A DNA stretch of 45,970 nt, from positions 1 to 45,970 of the forward strand of contig JAKSLJ010000030.1 in assembly GCA_024401275.1 (NCBI GenBank). Direction: 5' to 3'. This document shows, one piece after another, positions 35,123 through 43,500 of this stretch. The position numbers and the translations under genes were made by a program. The stretch comes from Bacteroidaceae bacterium. Lineage in GTDB: Bacteria; Bacteroidota; Bacteroidia; Bacteroidales; Bacteroidaceae. How positions within the stretch are numbered: position 1 is the stretch's first letter; each line of letters starts with the position of its first letter. The notes under the pieces are model-generated. The model worked only from the letters and a program-made list of their open reading frames with translations. It did not search any database and was not told the DNA's origin.

Positions 35123-36415
35123 ATGAACATACTCAAATCCACATCAATGCTGACTGCTGCCTTGGCAGTCAGCACTTTTGTATCAGCACAGACAGTTGTT
35201 GATGCAAGCACTATATCTCTTACAGAACGTCGCGGTTGGTATTACTCTACAGAATGTCCTGTCAATCTTAATGTGGAGCACGACAAAGTGCAAAGTGAGA
35301 AGATGCGATTGGAGTTCTTTGGTTGGAGCCCGGAGAATGACTATCCGTTTACTTTGCAGTTCCCGACAGAGAAGTCATACGGACGTTGCATCCTTCAGTA
35401 CACGATGTCAGGTTCTCCACGTCCTGCCGACTGGGATCAGCTTACCGAGATCCAGGTCTTCAATCCCAAGGATGGACTTTGGTATGAGATATCTCGTGTC
35501 GTAACTCCGTATGGCGGTAGCTTCAATACTTTTTGGAGCAAGAACTATTACTTTGATGTAACGGAGTTCCTTCCACTTCTCCAGAATCCTGAAGGCACAA
35601 ACTTCCGAATCTACTACGGTGGTTTTGATGCTACGGAAAAGAAGGCTCATGCGGCTACTCTCACTTTCCACCTTTATGAAGGCACTCCATCTGATGGCCC
35701 TGTTGTCTTCACAGCACAGGTTTACGACTCTTTCCGCAATGGCAACAATGGCTATCGCGCTTGGGCTTACGGAGTTCCAGGACATAGCATAGAGGCAGAT
35801 GAGCGTTTGGGCAAGCGAGAGATAGACATTCCAGAGAACGTACATTCCGGCTGGCTTCGCGTATGCTTCACAGGTCATGGTCAAGAAGCAATAAATGAGG
35901 CAGGCGACGGTTATGCCACAGTCATTCCTTATTTCCCAAACAGGAAAGGTTATCAAGTCAACAACCCTGCGGAGTTCGACATGAATACATACGAAATCAA
36001 ACTTCATGGGGAAACTGCCGAACAGACAGGAACGATATGGGAAGAAAACACCAATAACTATTCCCAAGCTGGAACCTACAAATACAACCGTGCTGGCTGG
36101 GGGCCAGGAAAACCTGCCAACGTACATTGGTGGTATGTGGAGAATCTTCCTGCCGGTGGCAAATGGAATATTGACATTGACTTGGAAGAGTATGTTTCAA
36201 ACCGTACAGCTCCAAATGCGGCTTATGTAGCAAACTATTACGTATCGGCAACACTCTTCGGATTGGAACAAACTTCAGCTGGTATTAAGGAACTTGTCAC
36301 AACTCCTTCAACTGAAAAAGACACTTTCAAGGATCTAACAGGAAGAACAGTCATTAATCCAGAGCCAAACCACATTTATATCCATAACAACAAGAAGATT
36401 ATCTACGGAAAATAA
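35123..36415 (+). CDS. PNGase F-like secreted protein
   Basis: 430-aa exported protein related to peptide-N-glycosidase F, which cleaves N-glycans from asparagine. After a signal peptide (ends VSAQ, 23), residues ~60-385 follow the two jelly-roll domains. Matching phrases are DGLWYEISRVVTPYGG, FDVTEFLPLLQ, FTGHG, and NRAGWGPGKPANV, parallel to DRAGWCPG in the Elizabethkingia enzyme. D105 (ADWDQL) aligns with catalytic D60 and E284 (PAEFDM) with E206, but the position of E118 is G166 (RIYYGGF). Most cysteines of the secreted enzyme are absent. The C-terminus (DLTGRTVIN ... IYIHNNKKIIYGK) is the shared motif. Activity is uncertain because of the G166 change. Confidence 0.78.
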   Translation: MNILKSTSMLTAALAVSTFVSAQTVVDASTISLTERRGWYYSTECPVNLNVEHDKVQSEKMRLEFFGWSPENDYPFTLQFPTEKSYGRCILQYTMSGSPRPADWDQLTEIQVFNPKDGLWYEISRVVTPYGGSFNTFWSKNYYFDVTEFLPLLQNPEGTNFRIYYGGFDATEKKAHAATLTFHLYEGTPSDGPVVFTAQVYDSFRNGNNGYRAWAYGVPGHSIEADERLGKREIDIPENVHSGWLRVCFTGHGQEAINEAGDGYATVIPYFPNRKGYQVNNPAEFDMNTYEIKLHGETAEQTGTIWEENTNNYSQAGTYKYNRAGWGPGKPANVHWWYVENLPAGGKWNIDIDLEEYVSNRTAPNAAYVANYYVSATLFGLEQTSAGIKELVTTPSTEKDTFKDLTGRTVINPEPNHIYIHNNKKIIYGK

Positions 36416-36442
36416 ACTCCAAGAACTCCACGGATAGCAATA

Positions 36443-36493
36443 AAAAACTCCCACGAAACATCTATATTCAGATTTGTTTTCGTGGGAGTTTTT
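36443..36493. terminator. Bidirectional terminator between convergent genes
   Basis: AAAAACTCCCACGAAA pairs perfectly with TTTCGTGGGAGTTTTT. A- and T-runs on both sides make it an intrinsic terminator for the plus-strand run and possibly for the minus-strand pair. Confidence 0.9.
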
Positions 36494-36539
36494 GTATGTA
36501 TTATAATATTTCCTCCAAAGATTTCCTCAATCGGATTTG

Positions 36540-36606
36540 TGCTTCGCATCCCTTCGGGACTCCCTGACGGTCGCGACTACGCTGACGCTAGTTCTAGCCG
36601 TTAGGC
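36540..36606. repeat. GC-rich intergenic segment, probable dispersed repeat
   Basis: TGCTTCGCATCCCTTCGGGA and CTAGTTCTAGCCGTTAGGCC bracket a GC-rich segment with small internal hairpins and no coding character, between the convergent gene ends. Only one copy is seen here. Confidence 0.4.
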
Positions 36607-36620
36607 CATAAAATAAATAT

Positions 36621-38312
36621 CTACAAGATTTTTTTCTCTGCGTTTAGAATCTTCTTGCCGTTCTTTATGATGATGCCATTATAGCCGCTGCCTGGCGCAA
36701 CACGCTGACCTGCGAGGTTGTAGCAATTCTGCATTCGGCTATCTGCATTCGGCATAACTTCGACATTCTCAATTCCCGCAGAACCATCATAGCTTACCCA
36801 AGCAATATTGTACATGCCAAGAGCAGCTGGCATATCAGCATCCAGCTGTGCTGCAGTACACCAATCACCCATCTTAAGCGTCTTGTCTGCAATACCACTA
36901 GGAAGATAATATGGCTTCACAATCATAGTCGAAGTCTTTACCTTCTTTATAGGAGCGAGGCAGAAGTATGAGCGGATAACCTGATTGCCATCATCGTCAA
37001 TGCAGAAATCATCGCCAACTCGGAAGCTGATGTATGCAGGACCTTCCACGGTAATAGGCTTGTCAAGCACAAAGTTGCGTGGCTCTGCCGAAGTACCTCC
37101 AACACCTGTTGTACCGAATGATTTTGCGAATGTAGAGGTTGTTTTACCGTAGATATGGTTCTCATCTGGCTTACCGTCCTTTTCTGCATACACAATAACC
37201 TCAAGAGGAACGTTCTGCTGAGTTTGCCACATGTCTGTACGCAAGTTATACTCTGTGAGGAACACGTTCAATGTGTTGATGTTCATCGTCACGCCCTCTG
37301 GGAATGCGTAGCGCTCAGCAAACTCTCGATAAAGATGGTTAGGACCTGTCACATAGTCATAGTCAAGGTCTGTCTTGAAGCAAGGCACAGTTCCACGTTG
37401 TATGAGTTCGTCTGTCAAACCATCGTATGTTGTTACGCCGTAACTTGTCATGCCCTTTGCGGCAAGTTCGTCTGTTGATTCCACGTTAATCTCGTGGCTT
37501 GCCTTGACAGTACCGGTTTCGTTTATTGCGTTGAGAGTGATGGTGTATTTGCCGGAACCGTCGAAAGTTATCGTAGGTTCTGCAGCAGTATCGTCGCTGA
37601 ACTTGACATTCGGATTGCTGCATTCCCATTTGTATGAAGTGGCTTTCTCGGATACATTGTCAAGTTTCACCTTCTGACCAGGAGAAGTGAGCAAGGCACC
37701 TGTAGATATGTTGTAGATGTGAGGCAGAGCAAATGCAGCCTTTGGCAGGTCAACCATCCAAGCGGCAATGATGCTAAAGTCGTCTATGGCAACAAATGTT
37801 GTACGGCGATCAGGGCTTGTCACGTTCCATCCGAAATAGTAATTGCCGCTTTCCTCAGGAGTAAACTCAAACTTCATCTCTTGCCAATCGCCAACCGTTG
37901 CCTCAGATGTAGTGTGCAGTACCTGCTGATCCTTGATGTCCTGGGTGGTTCCTACAGTGAATGAAACTGTAGAAGGGCCATTACTGTCGTTGTGTAGCCA
38001 GTATGAACCAGAGTATTTAACGCCGCCTTCCAATGTGAACGCACAGGTGTTCATCCAGTCGTTACGGGCAACGAGGGTTTGATACTTGTTGATATCAATG
38101 CTTATGGCGTAGTATTTTCCGCTATGAGCAGGCAGTGTGTACCACGACAATGTATAGAAAGGCTGATCGCCAGAAGTCGCCCATCCTATAGGGAGATAGG
38201 ATGTTCTGTCATAGTGACCGCCTTCAAAGTCTTCTATATAAGCATCATTGTCTTGTGCTATTGCCATCATTGAGATGATGAGCATAGAGGCAATCATATA
38301 AAGTCTTTTCAT
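36621..38312 (-). CDS. Secreted choice-of-anchor-J and PKD-like protein, 563 aa
   Basis: Exported protein with a signal peptide ending MAIAQ (about 19). Residues ~23-190 are a choice-of-anchor-J domain (AYIEDFEGGHYDRTSYLPIGW ... FVAIDDFSI). Residues ~195-280 are PKD-like, with the characteristic SYKWECSNPNVKFSDD and GKYTITLNAIN. About 285-500 is a further beta-rich region I cannot name. The C-terminus CYNLAGQRVAPGSGYNGIIIKNGKK carries the shared motif, with a short extra tail. It starts 14 bp after the stop of the upstream gene, so both are probably co-transcribed from the promoter at 40367-40398. Confidence 0.85.
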   Translation of the reverse strand: MKRLYMIASMLIISMMAIAQDNDAYIEDFEGGHYDRTSYLPIGWATSGDQPFYTLSWYTLPAHSGKYYAISIDINKYQTLVARNDWMNTCAFTLEGGVKYSGSYWLHNDSNGPSTVSFTVGTTQDIKDQQVLHTTSEATVGDWQEMKFEFTPEESGNYYFGWNVTSPDRRTTFVAIDDFSIIAAWMVDLPKAAFALPHIYNISTGALLTSPGQKVKLDNVSEKATSYKWECSNPNVKFSDDTAAEPTITFDGSGKYTITLNAINETGTVKASHEINVESTDELAAKGMTSYGVTTYDGLTDELIQRGTVPCFKTDLDYDYVTGPNHLYREFAERYAFPEGVTMNINTLNVFLTEYNLRTDMWQTQQNVPLEVIVYAEKDGKPDENHIYGKTTSTFAKSFGTTGVGGTSAEPRNFVLDKPITVEGPAYISFRVGDDFCIDDDGNQVIRSYFCLAPIKKVKTSTMIVKPYYLPSGIADKTLKMGDWCTAAQLDADMPAALGMYNIAWVSYDGSAGIENVEVMPNADSRMQNCYNLAGQRVAPGSGYNGIIIKNGKKILNAEKKIL

Positions 38313-38326
38313 ATTTGTTTTTGCAC

Positions 38327-40303
38327 TTAGTGTTTAGTGTTAATATATGCCTTGCCATTCTTGATCACGATGCCTTTATGGCTGCCGTTTACGCGCTGAC
38401 CAGCGAGATTGTAGTAATTCTGCATTCTGCAATCTGCATTCTGCATTTCAGTCAAGTTCTTGATTGCAGCTGAAGCATTATCTATACCAATCTTCTTTGC
38501 AGCCATGATTTCGCCAGAACCTTGTTCCATGAGCAGAATCACTACGTGGAGGTTCTGTGCGTTTTCAAACTCTTTTGGCATAGGTACAGCGAAACCACAT
38601 GTGTATGTTTCGCCAGCAGCAACGGCACCGCTGAGAAGTCCTGGCACTCCATAGCGCAGACTTCCTTCGCGAGCAACGTCATTGAAAGTACGTACCCACC
38701 AGAAAGGAAGGTCAGGAAGCCCAAGTTCCTGGAACCACTTGAAGCACTCGTAGTTGCCAGAGTAGATGTTGCGCTGCTTGCCAACAAGTCCGTCTTCCGT
38801 TACTACATAACCAACGGTGTAATGGCTGATGTCGCTTATCTCGGAAAGGAATGTCACTTCCGTAGCAACATCTATTGAAAGCTCGTCTTCCGAAATGTTT
38901 GCACTACCGCCTACGACAGCTTCTGCCGGTTGGCTTGCAATGTTCGAAACAACGGTGCGAATGCCATTCTTGCCTGCAAGGAAGTCAGCTTCACTTCCAT
39001 AGAATGGATCGCCCTCAAAGACGCGGTTTACGAAGCAGTTTGGAATCTTGAACATTGCTTCACGCTGAGCAGCGTAATCCTGGCAGTGCCATGGGTCGTA
39101 ATTCCACCAGTTCTCAGGTAATCCTGTCTGACCATAATGGGCATCAATAAGAATGAACTGATCGCCATATTCCTTCTGAAGTTCCTCAATGCTGCGGATA
39201 GCATATGGCTCATCACTCTGATAGAGGGCAGCGAAGTTTTCCATAACGACAACGCGCTTGTTCTCGTTTGCATTGTTGAGCACGACAGCAATACCGGTAA
39301 ACTCGTTGCCGTCTGTGAAGGTATCCTCTACCCCATTTACCTTCTTCACTCTGAGAGTCAGGTCATAGAGCTTAGCCTCCTCTGGCATCTTCACGTCAAA
39401 CGTTACAGGAACGACTGCACCGTAAGGCATGGCGTTGGCACCGGCGTCAATGGAGAATGTGCCTGTCTTGCCGTCTATCTCATATTCGAACTCAACGGTA
39501 GTGACCTTGTTTCTTCCGTAGTTGCCGAACTTAGCTTCCACAGTAGCTGTCTCGCCGCTCTTCGCGCGTGTACTTATTATATCTGTTACACTGACGTCGT
39601 TCATCTGAAGTCCTTTGGCACTTCCCTCAGCTTCCACTGTCTGCAGCTCAAAGATGTAAGCACCGTTGCCAGTGAAGTCTTGCCACTCACTCATCTCATC
39701 AGGACAGAAGAACCAGTGTCCTTCCGTGTATGCAGGAGAACAAACGTATGCGTGGATACCGTTGTATTCTTCACGGAGCTGAAGGTCATGACCGACATAG
39801 ATAGGTTCGCCATCAAGAACATAGTCGCAAGGGATGTCAATAGGGCTTTCGTAGTCGATAACAGTAGAAGAACCGTCTTCGCCGTAGATTATTTCGTCTG
39901 CGTTCGGGTCAACGAGTCTTCCAAACTCGTCTGCTATGCATGTCTTCGACCAAAGGTCAGGACCGTCAAGGCTCTTGCGAATCCATATCTTAGCCTCACT
40001 AACTCCCTGCCAGTAGATGGCAGTAGTGATGGCTTTCACCTTTCTACCTCGGAATCTCTTTGCAATCTCCTTGTTGAAATAAGCAGCATTGCGCACAAGA
40101 CCGCCTTCCTGAATTCCGTCGGCGGAATTAAGAACACCCATATAGCCGGCAGCACCGAGCGGGATGTTAGTCATCACGCTGGCATTGAGTGTCGTCATGT
40201 CTCCCAGAGCACGCTGGATCACCATAGGCTTCTTGTCGCCCATCGCATTCGCTACCGTGAGAGAAAGACAGAACAATAATAGTAATGTAAGTTTTTTCTT
40301 CAT
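38327..40303 (-). CDS. Omp28-like secreted protein, 658 aa
   Basis: Exported protein with signal peptide MKKKLTLLLLFCLSLTVANA. Residues ~30-215 form a beta-rich module similar in style to the N-terminus of the 617-aa Omp28-like protein (FRGRKVKAITTAIYW); ~235-340 look Ig/CARDB-like (AKSGETATVEAKFGNYGRNKV). Residues ~350-620 resemble the Omp28 thioredoxin-like core (VVVMENFAALYQSDEPYAIRS, FILIDAHYG, FKIPNCFVNRV), but the CxxC expected after the first strand is replaced by ALYQSDEP. The C-terminus YYNLAGQRVNGSHKGIVIKNG is the shared motif. The promoter at 40367-40398 fits it; it is first of a two-gene unit. Confidence 0.83.
   Translation of the reverse strand: MKKKLTLLLLFCLSLTVANAMGDKKPMVIQRALGDMTTLNASVMTNIPLGAAGYMGVLNSADGIQEGGLVRNAAYFNKEIAKRFRGRKVKAITTAIYWQGVSEAKIWIRKSLDGPDLWSKTCIADEFGRLVDPNADEIIYGEDGSSTVIDYESPIDIPCDYVLDGEPIYVGHDLQLREEYNGIHAYVCSPAYTEGHWFFCPDEMSEWQDFTGNGAYIFELQTVEAEGSAKGLQMNDVSVTDIISTRAKSGETATVEAKFGNYGRNKVTTVEFEYEIDGKTGTFSIDAGANAMPYGAVVPVTFDVKMPEEAKLYDLTLRVKKVNGVEDTFTDGNEFTGIAVVLNNANENKRVVVMENFAALYQSDEPYAIRSIEELQKEYGDQFILIDAHYGQTGLPENWWNYDPWHCQDYAAQREAMFKIPNCFVNRVFEGDPFYGSEADFLAGKNGIRTVVSNIASQPAEAVVGGSANISEDELSIDVATEVTFLSEISDISHYTVGYVVTEDGLVGKQRNIYSGNYECFKWFQELGLPDLPFWWVRTFNDVAREGSLRYGVPGLLSGAVAAGETYTCGFAVPMPKEFENAQNLHVVILLMEQGSGEIMAAKKIGIDNASAAIKNLTEMQNADCRMQNYYNLAGQRVNGSHKGIVIKNGKAYINTKH
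38421..38447. repeat. 27-bp intragenic repeat, copy 2
   Basis: Identical to 31909-31935 on the plus strand, but here inside a minus-strand gene, encoding the linker MQNADCRMQN just before the C-terminal motif. A diverged copy is at 36729-36757 in the next gene. Confidence 0.85.
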
Positions 40304-40366
40304 GTTGTATTGTAGGTTTTAATTAAAGTCTTACTTTTGATTTTTGCTAAAATCTTTTAAGTTGTG

Positions 40367-40398
40367 CAAAAATAGATAAAATAAATTCAAAATGCAAA
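40367..40398 (-). promoter_or_regulatory. Promoter of the minus-strand surface-protein pair
   Basis: On the minus strand TTTG (40395-40398), a 20-bp spacer and TATTTTTG (40367-40374) match the Bacteroidetes consensus. It lies 64 bp upstream of the start codon at 40303. Confidence 0.75.
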
Positions 40399-40464
40399 TA
40401 TTTTGAGCCCTTTAGATAGAAATTCGTTAGTTATTTTTGCGTTTTCGTGAAAAAAAGTAAAGAA

Positions 40465-40498
40465 TTGTTCCGTATTTCCTTAACTTTTGTTAATTTTG
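40465..40498 (+). promoter_or_regulatory. Promoter of the 1686-aa gene
   Basis: TTG at 40465-40467, a 23-bp spacer and TAATTTTG at 40491-40498, 87 bp before the start codon. The spacer is at the long end of the accepted range. Confidence 0.6.
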
Positions 40499-40584
40499 CG
40501 CACTAAAATAAGAAGGGTATTCCATACATATCCGCTAACTAGACATTATTAACTCAATTTATAACTTAATTTTTTTCAAAACAA

Positions 40585-43500
40585 ATGAAACGTTTACTTT
40601 TTCTCATGCAGATGCTCATCGCATTTGCAGCTGGAGTTTCAGCACAGGAAGTAGTAGCAACGTTCGATTTTGTTGCAAACCCTTGGGAACATGCTCAGGG
40701 GTTTGGTTCTCAGGGGCAGGATTCCTATGACCAGGGCAACATAACCGAACCTCTTGTTGCTCCCGACTATGCAGCAACACTGGCATTTGACAACACTGGA
40801 GCATCTACTCCGGCTCGTTTCTGGAACAGCACAGGTCAGGTGCGTGTGTATTCTGGTGCAAAAGCAACAATTACTGCACCTACAGGCAAGGCAATCAGCA
40901 AGATTGCTGTTACTGCCACAGCTTCAAACTACCTGGGAACTCCAGAACCTTTCATAGCAGATGGTTCTGTAGCAACTGCAACTCTTGCCGAGGCTGTTGA
41001 ATCCTACACTTTTACAGCTAACGCTAACGCTCGTTGGACAAAGATTGAGGTGACATTGGTACCTGCAACAAGCGGTGGTGGAGAGGATCCTGCCCCTTCT
41101 CCTACAGGTTCTATTGAAATCAGCAAAAGCAATTCAGCTTCAACAGGATTCCCAATTTCCGCAGGTGCTGATGCTGCAAGCCAGAAGGCTCAATTCATTT
41201 ATCCAGCTTCTATGCTGACTGACTTGGTCGGTAAAGAGATTACAGAAATCAAGCTTCACCTTAGCGATGCTGGTTCTATCCAGTCATCAGGCGCAACAGA
41301 AGTAATCAACCTTGCTGAGGTTGATGCAACTGCATTCTCTTCAGCTGCATTCCTTACTGCAGACTTCACAAATGTTTACAACGCTACAGCTCAGACAGTA
41401 AATGGTTCAAAGGAATGGGTGTTCACACTCTCTTCACCATATGTCTATGAAGGTGGAAACCTCCTCGTACAGATGGAAACCAACAATCCTTCAGGTATGT
41501 TGGGTAGTCCAAATTTCTATGGAACAACTCAGTCAGGAAATGTAGGCTATATTAGTTATACAGAATTTGGTTACTCGGAATCTAAATTGAGTAAGTACCT
41601 CCCAATGATGACTGTCACTTATCAGGAGGCAGTAACTCCAGATCCAGAAGATCCTTCTGAGCCTACTGTTGCTACATTCGACTTCTACAACAACCCATGG
41701 GGTAAATCTTTCGGAAATTGTCCTGATGATACATTTACTGCAAGTGATGGTGCTACCACTATTTCATTTATCCCAGGCGGAACAAGCACATACACAATTC
41801 AGTACAAGATGACTGATAACCAACTACGTGTATACAAGGATGATAAGATTGTTATTAAAGCACCTGCAGGTAAGGCAATATCTCAGTTGGATTTTGTTTA
41901 CGCAAGTTCTTATGATGGTGGCTTAGGTTCTTCTATTAAACTTGATGAACCTGCAGCAACTCAGACTCTCACGCTTACAGGTAATGCTCGTTGGACAAAA
42001 ATTGACGTAACTCTCGTTCCTGGTAGCGATGATGCTGGTGGCGACGCTGGTGGCTTTGAAATCCCGGAAGGTTATGCAGAAACTGCAAACTACACTTATA
42101 ACTTTGACGATTTGAAGACAAAGTCTTTAAACGGAAGTAGTGGTGTTGATCCTTCACAGTTGGCTCTAGGTTGGGGATATGCAAGTCAGCAGACAACACC
42201 TGGTGGCTTCTTTGGTTACAGCACATACACTTATCACTCAGGTAAAGCTCCGTATCTCGCTAACAAGAGTGCTGAGCCTCTACTTGACTATTTCGTAACC
42301 CCTGCTGTTAAGGGTGCTGTTAAGTTGTTCGTAAGGAATTACTCTACATCATCTTCCTATGATGGCAAGCAGTATCTTAAGTTCTACAAGGTAACAAAGA
42401 ATGAGGATGGCACATTCACTGCTCCTGCAGCTGATGCAGAGCCTTTCTTCACAAAGGAGTTCACTCTGTCGGAATCATCATGGGCAGAGCTTGAGATTGC
42501 AAATCTTGAGGATTACGAGTACATCGCATTCACAGGTAGCTACTGCTACTTCGATGACTTTTCTGCAGAGTATGCTGTTATGCCAGAGAACCCTGCACTC
42601 CAAGTTATTGAGATGACAACAGAAGTGGCTCAGGGGGGCAATATCTATGCTGATGAAACAGGTAAGGGTACATGGACTGGTTCTATCAAGGTTAAGAACA
42701 CTGGTAATGTTGATCTTGTAGCAGGTCGTACCAACTACTCAGTAACAGTTACTTCACAGTCAACAAGTTCTGTTACTATTCCAGAAACAATCATTCCTAT
42801 TTCTGTAGATCTTGCACAAGGCGAAGAAACAGAAATTCCTCTTGAAATTGAGTGTCAGATCGTTGATCTCTCAAAGGATGGATGGACTGCTATCCGTGCT
42901 ACATCTAATATCATAGAGTATGGCTTGAAAAACACTGACACTAAGTATTACAAGCAGTCTCCTTGGTTCTATGTTAAGAACTATTCTCCAAAAATCTCTG
43001 TAAAGGAGGGTGTTGTTGGTGCTCTTGACTCATACGTTCTTCCATTCGGCTTGGTTTCTGGTTCAGGATCAAAGACTGTAACAATTACGAACGATGGTGG
43101 TTCTGACGCTGTAATCACAGCTATTGAGACAACAATCCCTGAGGGATTCTCACACAACGCAGAACTTCCTCTCACAATCGCTAAGGGTGAGACAGCTGAC
43201 GTTGTTCTTACTATTGGCGGTGCAGAAGGCTACAAGGAAGGAACAGTAACAATCACTTACGGTAATGGTCTTACATTCACTACAAAGAAACTCTCTGCTA
43301 CTATAATCGCAGAAGGCACATACCTTGAGACATTTGGCACTCAGCTTTCACCTGCTTCTTCATACGTTCCTAGTGGTTGGATAAACCAGAATGGTTCAAG
43401 TTGGGAGGCAGATGCTTCAAGCAGTAATGTTTATATGAAAAGTGGTAACCAAACATATAAGACCGAGATGCTTGTCTCTCCAAAGATTACCTTCGCAGAA

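Noticed and set aside
39137-40279. A 380-codon plus-strand ORF opposite the 658-aa Omp28-like gene
   Set aside because: It lies wholly antisense to a gene with signal peptide, promoter and family features. Its translation is rich in cysteine and serine with no recognisable domain.
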